From NCBI GenBank assembly GCA_021802425.1, contig JAJZXJ010000003.1, positions 37,743 through 101,742 of the forward strand: a stretch of DNA of 64,000 bases. Reading direction: 5' to 3'. Under the pieces are notes generated by a model. The model was not told the DNA's origin. It did no database searches and was given only the letters and a program-made list of their open reading frames with translations. Source of the stretch: Acidulodesulfobacterium sp021802425 (GTDB lineage: Bacteria; SZUA-79; Acidulodesulfobacterales; Acidulodesulfobacteraceae). The position numbers and the translations under genes are program-made. Positions 44,035 to 53,921 of this stretch are shown one piece after another. The number at the start of each line of letters is the position of its first letter. Position 1 is the stretch's first letter.

Positions 44035-45309
44035 CTACATCGCCTCTTCAGGGCTTGCTATCTTGCCGAGTATTGCCGATGCGGCGCACACCGCAGGGTT
44101 TGCAAGATAAACCTCGCTTGTTACATCTCCCATCCTTCCCTTAAAATTCCTGTTTGTGGAAGAAATTGCCCTTTCACCGTCGGCTAAAATCCCCATATAT
44201 CCGCCAAGGCATGGTCCGCAGGTGGGGGTACTTACGACACCCCCCGCATCCATAAATATATCTATCAAGCCCTCTTTTTCTGCCGTCCTGTAAACCTCAA
44301 CCGTTGCGGGAATAACGATTAATCTGGTGTATTTTGCAATCTTTTTCCCCTTTAAAATTTGAGCGGCTATTCTTAAATCCTCGATTCTTCCATTTGTGCA
44401 AGAACCAATGACAGACTGGTCTATTTTAATATTTTTAGCTGATGCTTCGCTTATATCGACGCTGTTTTCGGGAAGATGGGGCAACGCGACCTGCGGATTT
44501 ATCGTTTCGGTATTAAAATTTAAAACCTTAGCATATTTTGCCCCTTCATCGCTTTTATAAAATGTGTAATCTCTATTTGCTCTTCCTTTTACATATTCTT
44601 CGGTAATTTCATCAGGTTCGAAAATTCCGCTTTTAGCTCCTGCTTCTATCGCCATATTAGATATAGTAAACCTGTCTGCCATACCGAGGTGTTTAAATGT
44701 GTCTCCCGAAAATTCAAGCGCCATATAATTTGCCCCTTCGACGCCTATCTGCCCGATTAAATACAGCACCAGATCCTTGCCTGAAACCCATTTTTTGGGT
44801 TTTCCCGTAAAAACCACCTTTATCGACTCGGGAACTTTTAACCACAGTTCGCCAAAGGCAAAGGCGTATGCCAGATCGGTTGAACCTACGCCTGTGGCAA
44901 AAGCGCCCAACGCCCCGTAAGTGCAGGTATGGGAATCTGCCCCGATTACAAGGTCTCCGGGTAAAACAATCCCTTTTTCCGGCAAAAGAGCATGTTCGAC
45001 CCCTGCCTCGCCGCATTCAAAATAGTATTTAATATCGTAGGTTTTCGCAAATTCCCTGAGCATCTTTGCCTGTTTTGCGCTTAAAATATCCTTGTTGGGG
45101 ACAAAGTGGTCAGGAACCAGAGCTATCTTCTGCCTGTCAAAAACTCCGTTTATTCCAATAGTTTCAAATTCCTTTATTGCGATAGGCGCCGTAATATCGT
45201 TGCCGAGGGCAATATCGACCCTTGCATTGACGATATCGCCGGGCTTAACTTCGCCTAAATCCGTATGGTTTAATATTATCTTTTCGGTAATGGTAAGAGG
45301 TCTTTCCAT
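44035..45309 (-). CDS. leuC: 3-isopropylmalate dehydratase large subunit
   Basis: The 424-residue aconitase-family subunit holds the 4Fe-4S cluster: VIGSCTNGRIEDLR and TPTCGPCLGGYMG supply the cysteines, and GADSHTCTYGALGAFATGVGSTD is the substrate region. The 420-residue length belongs to the HacA/LeuC type paired with short LeuD. A promoter at 45373-45401 and a 10-base tandem repeat precede it, so leuCDB-asd-murJ can be transcribed apart from leuA. Confidence 0.97.
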   Translation of the reverse strand: MERPLTITEKIILNHTDLGEVKPGDIVNARVDIALGNDITAPIAIKEFETIGINGVFDRQKIALVPDHFVPNKDILSAKQAKMLREFAKTYDIKYYFECGEAGVEHALLPEKGIVLPGDLVIGADSHTCTYGALGAFATGVGSTDLAYAFAFGELWLKVPESIKVVFTGKPKKWVSGKDLVLYLIGQIGVEGANYMALEFSGDTFKHLGMADRFTISNMAIEAGAKSGIFEPDEITEEYVKGRANRDYTFYKSDEGAKYAKVLNFNTETINPQVALPHLPENSVDISEASAKNIKIDQSVIGSCTNGRIEDLRIAAQILKGKKIAKYTRLIVIPATVEVYRTAEKEGLIDIFMDAGGVVSTPTCGPCLGGYMGILADGERAISSTNRNFKGRMGDVTSEVYLANPAVCAASAILGKIASPEEAM

Positions 45310-45341
45310 CCTGATATTGCCTCCGTCATAAGATTTTGTTC

Positions 45342-45361
45342 ATGCATAGTTATGCATAGTT
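45342..45361. repeat. Tandem 10-base repeat in the leuC leader, possible operator
   Basis: ATGCATAGTT occurs twice in direct succession at 45342-45351 and 45352-45361, each copy containing the palindrome ATGCAT. It lies at the predicted transcription start region of the leuC promoter, a position suited to a repressor or leader control. A binding protein is not known. Confidence 0.35.
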
Positions 45362-45372
45362 AATAATGTAAT

Positions 45373-45401
45373 AGTATAAAATTAGCAGGAAAATAGGTCA
45401 A
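45373..45401 (-). promoter_or_regulatory. Sigma-70 promoter of leuCDB-asd-murJ
   Basis: On the minus strand TTGACC (45401-45396), 17 bases, then TATACT (45378-45373): five of six matches in each box. It lies in the 122-base gap between leuA and leuC, with leuC starting about 57 bases beyond the predicted start point. Confidence 0.7.
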
Positions 45402-45431
45402 ATGAATAATATTTATAATAAAGATGAGGTT

Positions 45432-46985
45432 TTACTCATAAATTTCCGATTCTACCGCTTTTTTTAAATTACTACTATGTATATGCAGTTTGTTTATCGC
45501 GTTTACATAAGCCTTCGCGCTGGCGACCACAATATCGGTATGAGCGCTTCTTCCCGTTATATTGGTCCCGTTTTCCTCTATGGTAATAGAAACATCCCCT
45601 TGAGCTTCGGTAGTTCCCCTAATGGATTTAACCTCGTACCCTATAACTTTGGCTTTGGAATTAACAATTTTTTCGATAGCGTTAATAGCGGCATCGACAG
45701 GACCATTGCCGCAAGAAGAGTTATGCTTCAATTCCCCGTTTACCATAACCTTGACCATCGAAAGGGGTGTAACCGTATCGCCGCAAACAACATTGACATA
45801 CTTAAGTTCATACTTTTCAAATGAATGGGATTTTGCAACAAGCGAATCGATATCTTCGTCATAGATTTCTTTTTTTCTATCCGACAGCGCTTTAAATTTA
45901 ACAAAGGCATCCTCTATTTCTTTATCGTTTAATAAGTATCCCAAGGATTCTAATTTTTCCTTAAAAGCATGCTTTCCCGAATGCTTGCCCAGAACTAAAT
46001 CGTTCGACTGCCTGCCCACTCTTTCCGGAGTCATTATCTCGTATGTCGTCTTTTCCTTTAATACGCCGTCCTGATGAATACCCGCCTCATGGGCAAAAGC
46101 GTTTTTCCCGACGATAGCCTTATTCGGTTGAACAGATATACCCGTTATATGAGTTAAAAGCTGAGAAGAGCGGTATATCTCCGCAGTGTTTATATTGGTG
46201 GCGGCATTATAAATATCCTTCCTGACATCAAGCGCCATGACTATTTCTTCCAATGCGGCATTGCCCGCGCGCTCCCCTATGCCGTTTATCGTACATTCTA
46301 CCTGACCCACTCCCGCTTGAATTGCGGCAAGGGAATTTGCAACGCCGAGACCGAGATCGTTATGGCAGTGAACGCTTAATATAATATTTTCTATACCCTT
46401 AACCCTTTCCCGTATATTTTTTATAAAATCATAGAATTCGAAAGGGGTCGCAAAACCGACAGTATCTGGAATATTCACGGTCGTGGCGCCGGCGGCTATA
46501 ACCCCTTCTATTACTTCGCATAAGAAATTCATATCGGTTCTTGTGGCATCTTCCGCGGAAAATTCGATGTTTTCTATAAAAGATTTTGCATATTTAACCA
46601 TGGAGACGGCTTTTTCGTACAGATCCTCGCGCGTCATCTTAAGCTTATGTTTAAGGTGTATATCGGAAGTTGCGATAAAGGTATGGATAACCGGTTTTTC
46701 TGAGTATTTTACGGCAGAATAAGCCCTGTAAATATCTTTTTCATTAGCTCTTGCAAGACCCGCAATTTCAACGCCTTTTATCTCCTGAGCTATTGCTTTG
46801 ACGGCCTCGAAGTCGCCCTCGGAAGCTATGGGAAATCCAGCTTCAATAACATCAACTCCAAGGCGGGCAAGCTGGCGCGCTAAATTTAACTTTTCGGATG
46901 TATTCATGCTTGCGCCGGGGGATTGTTCCCCATCCCTCAAGGTCGTGTCGAATATCTTTATTTTCTTAATATGTCCGTTATCCAT
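45432..46985 (-). CDS. leuA: 2-isopropylmalate synthase
   Basis: First committed step of leucine synthesis, condensing acetyl-CoA with 2-oxoisovalerate. From ATG 46985 the protein has 517 residues: a TIM-barrel domain (IFDTTLRDGEQSPGASM, VHCHNDLGLGVANSLAAI, GIGERAGNAALEEIVMAL, HEAGIHQDGVL) and a C-terminal LeuA allosteric domain (about 370-510, GNGPVDAAINAIEKI, TDIVVASAKAYVNAINKL) that binds leucine. The frame can be extended to a TTG at 47000, but GGGA about 9 bases before ATG 46985 supports the shorter form. It follows pssA. Confidence 0.96.
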   Translation of the reverse strand: MDNGHIKKIKIFDTTLRDGEQSPGASMNTSEKLNLARQLARLGVDVIEAGFPIASEGDFEAVKAIAQEIKGVEIAGLARANEKDIYRAYSAVKYSEKPVIHTFIATSDIHLKHKLKMTREDLYEKAVSMVKYAKSFIENIEFSAEDATRTDMNFLCEVIEGVIAAGATTVNIPDTVGFATPFEFYDFIKNIRERVKGIENIILSVHCHNDLGLGVANSLAAIQAGVGQVECTINGIGERAGNAALEEIVMALDVRKDIYNAATNINTAEIYRSSQLLTHITGISVQPNKAIVGKNAFAHEAGIHQDGVLKEKTTYEIMTPERVGRQSNDLVLGKHSGKHAFKEKLESLGYLLNDKEIEDAFVKFKALSDRKKEIYDEDIDSLVAKSHSFEKYELKYVNVVCGDTVTPLSMVKVMVNGELKHNSSCGNGPVDAAINAIEKIVNSKAKVIGYEVKSIRGTTEAQGDVSITIEENGTNITGRSAHTDIVVASAKAYVNAINKLHIHSSNLKKAVESEIYE

Positions 46986-47006
46986 AAATAGTTCCCGCAA
47001 GCTTAT

Positions 47007-47813
47007 TTATCCTATCTTTTTATTACTCTTCATCTTAACATTATCGATATAAAAATACAATAGGGGCGAAACGAAGGTATAGAGGAAAAAGATTACAAAA
47101 AAGGCCTCGATTGGTTTTACTATGATTATTATAATTAATAAGGAAAGCAAAACCAGAATCTCGAACGGCCTTCTTTTAAAAACAGATAAATCTTTCATAG
47201 CAAAATACTTAATATTACTTATCATTAATAAACCTGTAATTATCATTAAGGCAATCATAACCGTACTTATTACGGCAAAATTTAGAGAAATGTCCGCCAT
47301 AAAAAATATCGATGAAACAACCATGCCTGCGGCAGCAGGGGAAGGAAGCCCGCTAAATTTATTGTATTCCACGGAATTTACCTGAACATTAAACCTGGCG
47401 AGTCTAAGCGCCGCACCTAAAAGATATACAAAAATAGATGCCCAGCCGAGTCTTCCATAGATAAAAAGCTGCCACTTAAACAATAATATGGATGGGGCAA
47501 CCCCGAATGCTATTAAGTCTGATAAGGAATCATATTCTATGCCGAACTTAGAGCTTGAATTTGTGAGCCTTGCAACTTTCCCGTCGATTCCGTCTAAAAA
47601 AATCGAAAGGGCGATAAGCCATCCAGCGATATAAAATTTTCCGTTAATGGAGTTTATAATCGAGTAAAAACCTGAAAAAAGAGAAAGGCTTGTTAAGAGA
47701 TTGGGCAGCAAAAAAACCCCTTTTGTCATACTATCTTTGTAAATATCGGCAGCGGCATTACGGGGAGCCTTTATGCTTTTTGTCTTTAGTTTCTTATTTG
47801 CATCTATATCCAT
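47007..47813 (-). CDS. pssA: CDP-diacylglycerol-serine O-phosphatidyltransferase
   Basis: The 268-residue integral membrane enzyme carries the CDP-alcohol phosphotransferase motif DGIDGKVARLTNSSSKFGIE continuing YDSLSDL, with the four conserved aspartates, and several transmembrane helices. It makes phosphatidylserine, which the adjacent Psd decarboxylates to phosphatidylethanolamine. It lies 38 bases after psd. Confidence 0.95.
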   Translation of the reverse strand: MDIDANKKLKTKSIKAPRNAAADIYKDSMTKGVFLLPNLLTSLSLFSGFYSIINSINGKFYIAGWLIALSIFLDGIDGKVARLTNSSSKFGIEYDSLSDLIAFGVAPSILLFKWQLFIYGRLGWASIFVYLLGAALRLARFNVQVNSVEYNKFSGLPSPAAAGMVVSSIFFMADISLNFAVISTVMIALMIITGLLMISNIKYFAMKDLSVFKRRPFEILVLLSLLIIIIIVKPIEAFFVIFFLYTFVSPLLYFYIDNVKMKSNKKIG

Positions 47814-47851
47814 AAAGAATTAATAATTAACGCAATATAACAAATTTGCTG

Positions 47852-48529
47852 CTATAATAATCTTCCCATGACCGTCTTCCCCGAAAAAACCCTGTCGTTA
47901 ATCCCGACATAACTTTTAAAATCTAAGGGAAGGTACAAATCTAACCTCGAACCATATTTAATCAAACCAAACCTTTCTCCCGCGGCTATTTCGTCCCCTT
48001 CTTTAATTGTACAAACTATTCTTCTTGCAACAAGACCCGCTATCTGGACAAATGCGATTTTTGCAATTCTTCTGCCGCTAATATTCGAATTTAAAATAAT
48101 CCCGTTAAATTCATTTTCTAAAGATGCCTTATCAAGATCAGCGGAAAAGAATCTTCCCTTATTATATATGATCTTTTCAACCTTTCCATTTATCGGCACC
48201 CTGTTTACATGAACATTAAAAAGCGACATAAAAATGCTTATCTTTACGGCCTCCCGATTCAAAAACCTATCGTCAAAGACCCTTTGCATGGAAATAACCC
48301 TGCCGTCGGCAGGGCACAGGATCTCATCTTCTTTTAAAGTAGTTTTGCGCTCGGGGTCTCTAAAAAAATATATATTAAAAATAAAAAATATTAAAAATAT
48401 AAGGGATAGGGATAAAAAAACATATTTTAATGTTTTATCGCCAATATAAAAATATAAAATAAAAGAAACAAAAGAAACGGACAGGGAAACTATTATAAAA
48501 CCAATCCCTTCTTTTGCTATATATTTCAT
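47852..48529 (-). CDS. psd: Phosphatidylserine decarboxylase, short (archaetidylserine-type) form
   Basis: The 225-residue proenzyme has N-terminal transmembrane segments (about 10-50), LCPADGRVISMQ, FMSLFNVHVNRVPINGKVE and the self-cleavage region KYGSRLDLYLP, where the serine would become the pyruvoyl group. It yields phosphatidylethanolamine from the product of pssA. The short form is common next to pssA in deltaproteobacteria and lies between ilvC and pssA. Confidence 0.94.
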   Translation of the reverse strand: MKYIAKEGIGFIIVSLSVSFVSFILYFYIGDKTLKYVFLSLSLIFLIFFIFNIYFFRDPERKTTLKEDEILCPADGRVISMQRVFDDRFLNREAVKISIFMSLFNVHVNRVPINGKVEKIIYNKGRFFSADLDKASLENEFNGIILNSNISGRRIAKIAFVQIAGLVARRIVCTIKEGDEIAAGERFGLIKYGSRLDLYLPLDFKSYVGINDRVFSGKTVMGRLL

Positions 48530-48554
48530 CCGTTGATTACCCTTTATGATGTAA

Positions 48555-49574
48555 TTAATTTTTGGATTTATCGACTAATTTGTTTTTAGTAATCCACGGC
48601 ATTAAAGACCTTAATCTTTTTCCAACCCTTTCCAACTGATGTTCTTCGCCATTCCTCGTTAAGGCATTGAATGTTGGTTTATCGGCTTTATTTTCGAGCA
48701 TCCATTCCGTCGCAAATCTCCCTGATCTGATTTCTTCGAGCACCCTTTTCATTTCGGATTTTACATTTTCGTTCACAATTCTTGGTCCTCTTGTCAAATC
48801 CCCATATTGAGCCGTATTGCTAATCGAGTATCTCATGTTTGCGATACCGCCTTCATATATAAGGTCCACGATAAGCTTCATCTCATGGATACACTCAAAA
48901 TATGCGCTTTCCTCCTGATAACCCGCCTCTACAAGCGTTTCAAAGCCGGCAGTCATGAGGGCGGACAATCCGCCGCAAAGAACGGCTTGCTCTCCGAAAA
49001 GATCGGTTTCCGTTTCTTCTTTAAATGTGGATTCCAAAATACCTGCTTTTCCCCCGCCTATCGCGGACGCATAAGATAAGGCCATATTTTTCGTATTTCC
49101 CGAATAATCATTGTGGACGGCAATTAAATCCGGGACTCCGCCGCCTTTTTCAAATTCATGCCTTACAAGGTGGCCGGGTCCTTTTGGCGCTACCATAAAA
49201 ACATTTATTTCCTTTGGCGGGACTATCTGTCCGAAGTGGATGCTAAAACCATGGGCAAAAACAAGATATTTCCCGGCCTTTAAATTAGATGCTATCTCCT
49301 GTTTATAGACATTTCCGTGAATTTCATCCGGAAGAAGTATCATAATAACATCGGCCTTGCTTGCGGCCTCGCCCACGGAATAAACTTCGAAACCCGCATT
49401 TTTAGCCTTTTCAAATGAACCGCCGTCAGTCCTCAGTCCGATAATAACACGCGCGCCTGAATCTTTTAAATTTAAGGCGTGCGCATGCCCCTGCGATCCA
49501 TAGCCGATGATCGCGACCGTTTTGGATTGAATCAGCCTTAAATCGGCATCTTTTTCATAATAAATGTTCATCAA
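48555..49574 (-). CDS. ilvC: Ketol-acid reductoisomerase (class I)
   Basis: The 339-residue class I enzyme uses an NADPH site VAIIGYGSQGHAHALNL and the knotted C-terminal domain with DLFGEQAVLCGG, EAGYQEESAYFECIHEMKLI and GIANMRYSISNTAQYGD. It performs the second step of valine and isoleucine synthesis. It follows ilvN by 53 bases and precedes psd by 25. Confidence 0.97.
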   Translation of the reverse strand: MMNIYYEKDADLRLIQSKTVAIIGYGSQGHAHALNLKDSGARVIIGLRTDGGSFEKAKNAGFEVYSVGEAASKADVIMILLPDEIHGNVYKQEIASNLKAGKYLVFAHGFSIHFGQIVPPKEINVFMVAPKGPGHLVRHEFEKGGGVPDLIAVHNDYSGNTKNMALSYASAIGGGKAGILESTFKEETETDLFGEQAVLCGGLSALMTAGFETLVEAGYQEESAYFECIHEMKLIVDLIYEGGIANMRYSISNTAQYGDLTRGPRIVNENVKSEMKRVLEEIRSGRFATEWMLENKADKPTFNALTRNGEEHQLERVGKRLRSLMPWITKNKLVDKSKN

Positions 49575-49627
49575 TAACCCCCCATTTGCAAAATTATCTT
49601 ATTAAACTATCTTATCAACTTGGCTTA

Positions 49628-50119
49628 TTAACTTGGCCTTCTTGCGCGCTGTATTGCTATTGCCCCTGTCATAACTATATCTTTTATGCCGAGCGGTCTC
49701 AAAATATCTATTAGAGATTCTATTTTCTTTTCCGAACCTGTAGCCTCAACCGTATATGAATTTCTGGAAATATCGATAATACGGCCGCCAAATATATCCT
49801 TGATCCTTACAATGTCGCTTTTTGTAGTTTCATCGGCGTTTACTTTTATCAAAACGGTTTGTCTGACTACCGAATCTTCATCCGTTAATTCTTGAACCTT
49901 TATCACATTTATAAGCCTGTTAAGCTGCTTTGTAATCTGCTCTAATATCTGAGTGTCTCCGGATGTGGTAATTATCATTTTCGACTCGTTTTTTTCAAGC
50001 GTCTTTGCCACACAAATGCTGTCGATATTAAACCCCCTTGCCGAAAAAAGGCCCGCTACCCGGGTAAGCACTCCTGCTTCATTCTCGACAAGTATTGACA
50101 AAATATGGGTTTTATCCAT
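49628..50119 (-). CDS. ilvN: Acetolactate synthase small (regulatory) subunit
   Basis: The 163-residue protein has an N-terminal ACT domain (HILSILVENEAGVLTRVAGLFSARGFNIDSI) that binds valine for feedback inhibition, and a C-terminal ALS regulatory domain (ELALIKVNA-like QTVLIKVNADE, later GKDIVMTG-like IKDIVMTG). It is partner to ilvB, 44 bases upstream. Confidence 0.96.
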   Translation of the reverse strand: MDKTHILSILVENEAGVLTRVAGLFSARGFNIDSICVAKTLEKNESKMIITTSGDTQILEQITKQLNRLINVIKVQELTDEDSVVRQTVLIKVNADETTKSDIVRIKDIFGGRIIDISRNSYTVEATGSEKKIESLIDILRPLGIKDIVMTGAIAIQRARRPS

Positions 50120-50163
50120 AATTATTTTATCCTTTATTTGTTCTTATCAAAATAATTTTTATT

Positions 50164-51882
50164 TTAAACTAATAACATGCCCGTAATCGGGGCTCCCGGG
50201 GCAACCATGGGATAAACGCTTTCTTCCGGGGCAACGACAAAATCCATTATAACAGGTTTTTTTATGGATAACGCCTTTTTAAGAACATCTTCCACCTCAT
50301 TTGGCTTGGTTGCTCTTAAACCCACGGCGCCATAAGCCTCGGCAAGCTTAACAAAATCCGGATTGACATTCATTTCGGAAAAAGAATATCTTTTTTTATA
50401 GAATAATTCCTGCCACTGCCTTATCATACCCAAAAAGTTATTATTGACTATAGCAACCTTAACGGGTAAATTATATTGAACGGCGGTGGCCAGCTCCTGA
50501 ATATTCATTTGAATACTGCCGTCTCCCGCAATATCGAAAACTACCTTGTCGGGACATGCTATCTGTGCGCCTATGGCGGCGGGAAATCCATAACCCATAG
50601 TGCCAAGGCCGCCGGAGGTTAAAAATGTCCTTGGGCTATTGAATTTATAAAATTGCGCCGCCCACATTTGATTTTGACCGACCTCGGTCGAAATGATAGC
50701 CGAACCCCCTGTAAGTTCGTATATTTTTTCGATAACATACTGGGGCTTAATTACATCGTTCATTTTATACGAAAGCGGATGCTCATACTTCCATATATTA
50801 ATCTCTTCAAGCCATTTAAGCCTGTCGTACTGGGTGGAAGAAATTTCTTTAGATTTCGCGCTTAGCATTTCCAAAAGACTATTTAATACGGACTTGACAT
50901 CCCCTACGACGGGAATCTCAATTTTTACATTTTTGCCGATAGACGAAGGGTCGATATCGATATGGGCAAACTTTGCGTTTCTGCCGAACTCTTCAACCTT
51001 GCCCGTAACTCTGTCATCAAATCTTGCGCCTATAGCGATAATAAAATCGGCGTTGGATATCGCCATATTTGCCGCATAAGTGCCGTGCATTCCAAGCATT
51101 CCAAAAAATAGCGAATGTTCGGACGGAAATCCGCCGAGCCCCATTAATGTCGAGGTAACCGGCAAATCAAGGAGTTCCGCTAATTCTTTAAGTTCCGCCG
51201 AGGCATTGGAACTAATAACGCCTCCGCCCACATAAAGCAAGGGTCTTTTCGCATTCAAAAGCTCTTTGACGACCTTGGAAAGCTGCACATGATGTCCGAA
51301 ATATGTAGGGTTATAACCTCTGAGTTCTACGCCTTCCGGATAATCGAATTCATATACGCTTGAAGTAATATCTTTAGGAATATCGATTAATACAGGGCCC
51401 GGTCTTCCCGTGGAAGCTATATAAAAGGCCTCTTTAATAGTTCTTGCAAGATCTTTTATGTCTTTCACAAGATAGTTATGTTTTGTACACGGTCTCGTTA
51501 TACCGACGGTATCGGCCTCCTGAAAAGCATCGTTTCCTATCAAATTAGTCGGAACCTGCCCTGTCAATATAACAATCGGCACAGAATCCATATAAGCCGT
51601 TGCAATGCCGGTTATTGTATTTGTGGCGCCTGGACCCGATGTTACAAGAACAACCCCCACCTTGCCCGATGCCCTGGCATAGCCGTCCGCTGCATGAGCT
51701 GCACCCTGTTCATGTCTGACAAGCACATGCTTTATTTTATCTTTATAATTAAAAAGCTCATCATATATATTTAATACCGCTCCGCCGGGATAACCGAATA
51801 TGGTATCCACCCCTTCCCTGATTAAACTCTCGAGAATTATTTTTGAACCTGTCATTATCTCTTTTCCGTTACCCTGCTTCAC
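50164..51882 (-). CDS. ilvB: Acetolactate synthase large (catalytic) subunit
   Basis: The 572-residue thiamine-diphosphate and FAD enzyme shows the catalytic glutamate region HVLVRHEQGAAHAADGYAR, GPGATNTITGIATAYMDS, GGLGTMGYGFPAAIGA and the ThDP/Mg motif GDGSIQMNIQELATA ending in NNN. It makes acetolactate or acetohydroxybutyrate. Its start overlaps the ilvD stop by 4 bases. An internal ATG (MTGSKIILESL, nine codons on) is an alternative start that matches the family better. Confidence 0.97.
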   Translation of the reverse strand: MKQGNGKEIMTGSKIILESLIREGVDTIFGYPGGAVLNIYDELFNYKDKIKHVLVRHEQGAAHAADGYARASGKVGVVLVTSGPGATNTITGIATAYMDSVPIVILTGQVPTNLIGNDAFQEADTVGITRPCTKHNYLVKDIKDLARTIKEAFYIASTGRPGPVLIDIPKDITSSVYEFDYPEGVELRGYNPTYFGHHVQLSKVVKELLNAKRPLLYVGGGVISSNASAELKELAELLDLPVTSTLMGLGGFPSEHSLFFGMLGMHGTYAANMAISNADFIIAIGARFDDRVTGKVEEFGRNAKFAHIDIDPSSIGKNVKIEIPVVGDVKSVLNSLLEMLSAKSKEISSTQYDRLKWLEEINIWKYEHPLSYKMNDVIKPQYVIEKIYELTGGSAIISTEVGQNQMWAAQFYKFNSPRTFLTSGGLGTMGYGFPAAIGAQIACPDKVVFDIAGDGSIQMNIQELATAVQYNLPVKVAIVNNNFLGMIRQWQELFYKKRYSFSEMNVNPDFVKLAEAYGAVGLRATKPNEVEDVLKKALSIKKPVIMDFVVAPEESVYPMVAPGAPITGMLLV

Positions 51883-53549
51883 TTTCTTATTCCTCTATTT
51901 ACAATTGCTCCTTCATCTGCCGAAGAAACCATATCGGCATATCTCGATAAATAGCCGTAATCTATTTTTTTACCCCTTGCATGCAATTTTGATTTTCTAA
52001 TGTTCAATTCTTCGGCAGATAAAAGAACATTAAGTTTCCTCTTTGGTATGTCTATTTCAATCTTATCCCCGTTATTTATCAAAGCAATGGGTCCGCCCTC
52101 CTGCGCCTCCGGGGATATATGTCCGATACACGGACCGCGCGTCCCGCCCGAAAAACGGCCGTCCGTGATTAGCGCCACTTTATCGCCAAGACCCATGCCG
52201 ACAATCTGGGATGTCGGGGCAAGCATTTCCCTCATTCCCGGACCGCCTTTCGGTCCCTCATATCTTATGACGACAACATCTCCCTCTTTAATCTTACCTT
52301 TTGAAATACTTTCCATGGCCGCTTCTTCGCTGTCAAAAACAACAGCGCTGCCTGTAAATTGCATTATATCGGGATTAACGCCGCTTGCTTTAATTATTGC
52401 TCCATTTGGGGCTAAATTGCCGAAAAGAACGGCGATACCGCCTTCCTTTCTATATGGATTATCAATTTTTCTAATTACTTCGTTATTTACATAATTAACG
52501 CCGGATATTATCTGCCCTATATTGCCGCCGCTAACGGTTGCCTCATTATTATTGACGATAGTTCTTAACTCGTAGAGCAGCGCAGGTATTCCGCCGGCAA
52601 AATCTAAGTCTTCGAGGAAATATTCCCCCGCAGGCCTTAAACTTGTGAGCTGAGGTGTTTTTTTTGAAATTTCATCAAAAAGCCTTAAATCTAATTTTAT
52701 TCCGGCCTCATTTGCTATAGCCAATAAATGTAAAACTGAGTTAGATGAACCGCCTAATGCCATATCGACCATGACGGCATTTTTTAAAGCATCTAATGTT
52801 ACTATGTTTCTAGGAAGTACATTTTCTTTTACTAAGTCAACCGCCCTGGCGCCGCTTTCAAAGGCAATTCGTTTTTTTACCGCCGAACCGGCAAGCGCCG
52901 TCCCCGTTCCGGGCAAAGACATACCCATAACCTCCGTTAAGCAGGCCATAGTATTAGCCGTATATAATCCCTGACACGACCCTTGACCCGGGCAAGCGCA
53001 CATTTCCAGATCGGAAAGCTCCTGTTCCGTTATCTCGTTTACCCTGTATTTCGCCACCGCCTCAAATGTATCCCTGACAAATGAAAGCCGTTTTCCGTGA
53101 TAGCGACCGGAAAGCATAGGCCCCGCAGTAACAATTATAGATGGAATATTTAAACGCAAAGAAGCCATAAGCATTCCGGGGGTAATTTTGTCGCAATTCG
53201 TTAAAAGAACAAGACCGTCAAGGCAATGTGCCTCTGCAATCGTTTCTATCATATCGGCAATAAGTTCGCGGGACGGGAGCGAATAGTGCATCCCAAAATG
53301 TCCCATGGCGATACCGTCGCAAATTCCCGGAATGCCGAAAACAAACGGGTGCCCGCCGTTGCTATATATGCCGTTTTCGACAGCCCTTTCGAGGTCCCTT
53401 ATGCCCACATGCCCCGGAATCAAATCGGTAAAACTTGAAGCTATGCCGATAAACGGCTTATTCATCTCTTTTTTTGTCATGCCGGTTGCGTAAAGTAAAG
53501 ACCTGTGAGGAGTTCTGTCAACGCCTTCTTTAATATTTTTACTTTTCAT
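51879..53549 (-). CDS. ilvD: Dihydroxy-acid dehydratase
   Basis: The 556-residue iron-sulphur enzyme carries LTNCDKITPGMLMA, the cluster cysteines in CACPGQGSCQGLYTANTM and the C-terminal ITDGRFSGGTRGPCIGHISPEA. It gives the 2-oxo acids for valine, isoleucine and leucine. It heads the ilv block; the 64-base gap upstream is AT-rich and shows no clear attenuator or T-box. Confidence 0.97.
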   Translation of the reverse strand: MKSKNIKEGVDRTPHRSLLYATGMTKKEMNKPFIGIASSFTDLIPGHVGIRDLERAVENGIYSNGGHPFVFGIPGICDGIAMGHFGMHYSLPSRELIADMIETIAEAHCLDGLVLLTNCDKITPGMLMASLRLNIPSIIVTAGPMLSGRYHGKRLSFVRDTFEAVAKYRVNEITEQELSDLEMCACPGQGSCQGLYTANTMACLTEVMGMSLPGTGTALAGSAVKKRIAFESGARAVDLVKENVLPRNIVTLDALKNAVMVDMALGGSSNSVLHLLAIANEAGIKLDLRLFDEISKKTPQLTSLRPAGEYFLEDLDFAGGIPALLYELRTIVNNNEATVSGGNIGQIISGVNYVNNEVIRKIDNPYRKEGGIAVLFGNLAPNGAIIKASGVNPDIMQFTGSAVVFDSEEAAMESISKGKIKEGDVVVIRYEGPKGGPGMREMLAPTSQIVGMGLGDKVALITDGRFSGGTRGPCIGHISPEAQEGGPIALINNGDKIEIDIPKRKLNVLLSAEELNIRKSKLHARGKKIDYGYLSRYADMVSSADEGAIVNRGIRK

Positions 53550-53613
53550 AAAATGCCGTTATATTTAATGTTAAATTAATAAATCTTGATATAATATATT
53601 TTAAATAAATAAA

Positions 53614-53850
53614 TTACTTAACTGCAATCTTTTCCCCGATGATTTTTTTCATAATATCGTTACCGTAAAGTTTTTTTAATTTAAGCTCCTTAATGGCTTT
53701 TTGCTCTTCGGGAGTTAAAAACGGCTTAGTGCTGTATTTATTTAATAACTTATCGATTTCGATATGCTCATTATATATCTTTTTAAAATTTTCATCCGAT
53801 GATAGAAGGGATTCTGCTACTATTCTTTCGGTTTCATCTAAAAATTGCAT
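53614..53850 (-). CDS. Small DUF465 (YdcH/SlyX-like) protein
   Basis: A 78-residue, probably helical-hairpin protein. The segment IYNEHIEIDKLLNKY followed by a conserved end KELKLKKLYGNDIMKKII fits the DUF465 pattern (EH-x2-LD ... LKK-x-KL-x2-KD-x-I). The function of the family is unknown. A perfect ribosome site AAGGAGG lies eight bases before the ATG. It sits between ilvD and tsaB. Confidence 0.75.
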   Translation of the reverse strand: MQFLDETERIVAESLLSSDENFKKIYNEHIEIDKLLNKYSTKPFLTPEEQKAIKELKLKKLYGNDIMKKIIGEKIAVK

Positions 53851-53921
53851 AAAAAAACCTCCTTATATAGGCAATATTAATATCGTTAAACTTGCAAACT
53901 TATAATTGTTATAAATGCCTG

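Noticed and set aside
53550..53613. Attenuator, T-box or leader peptide before ilvD
   Set aside because: The gap is 64 bases of AT-rich sequence with no leucine/valine codon run and no stable stem.
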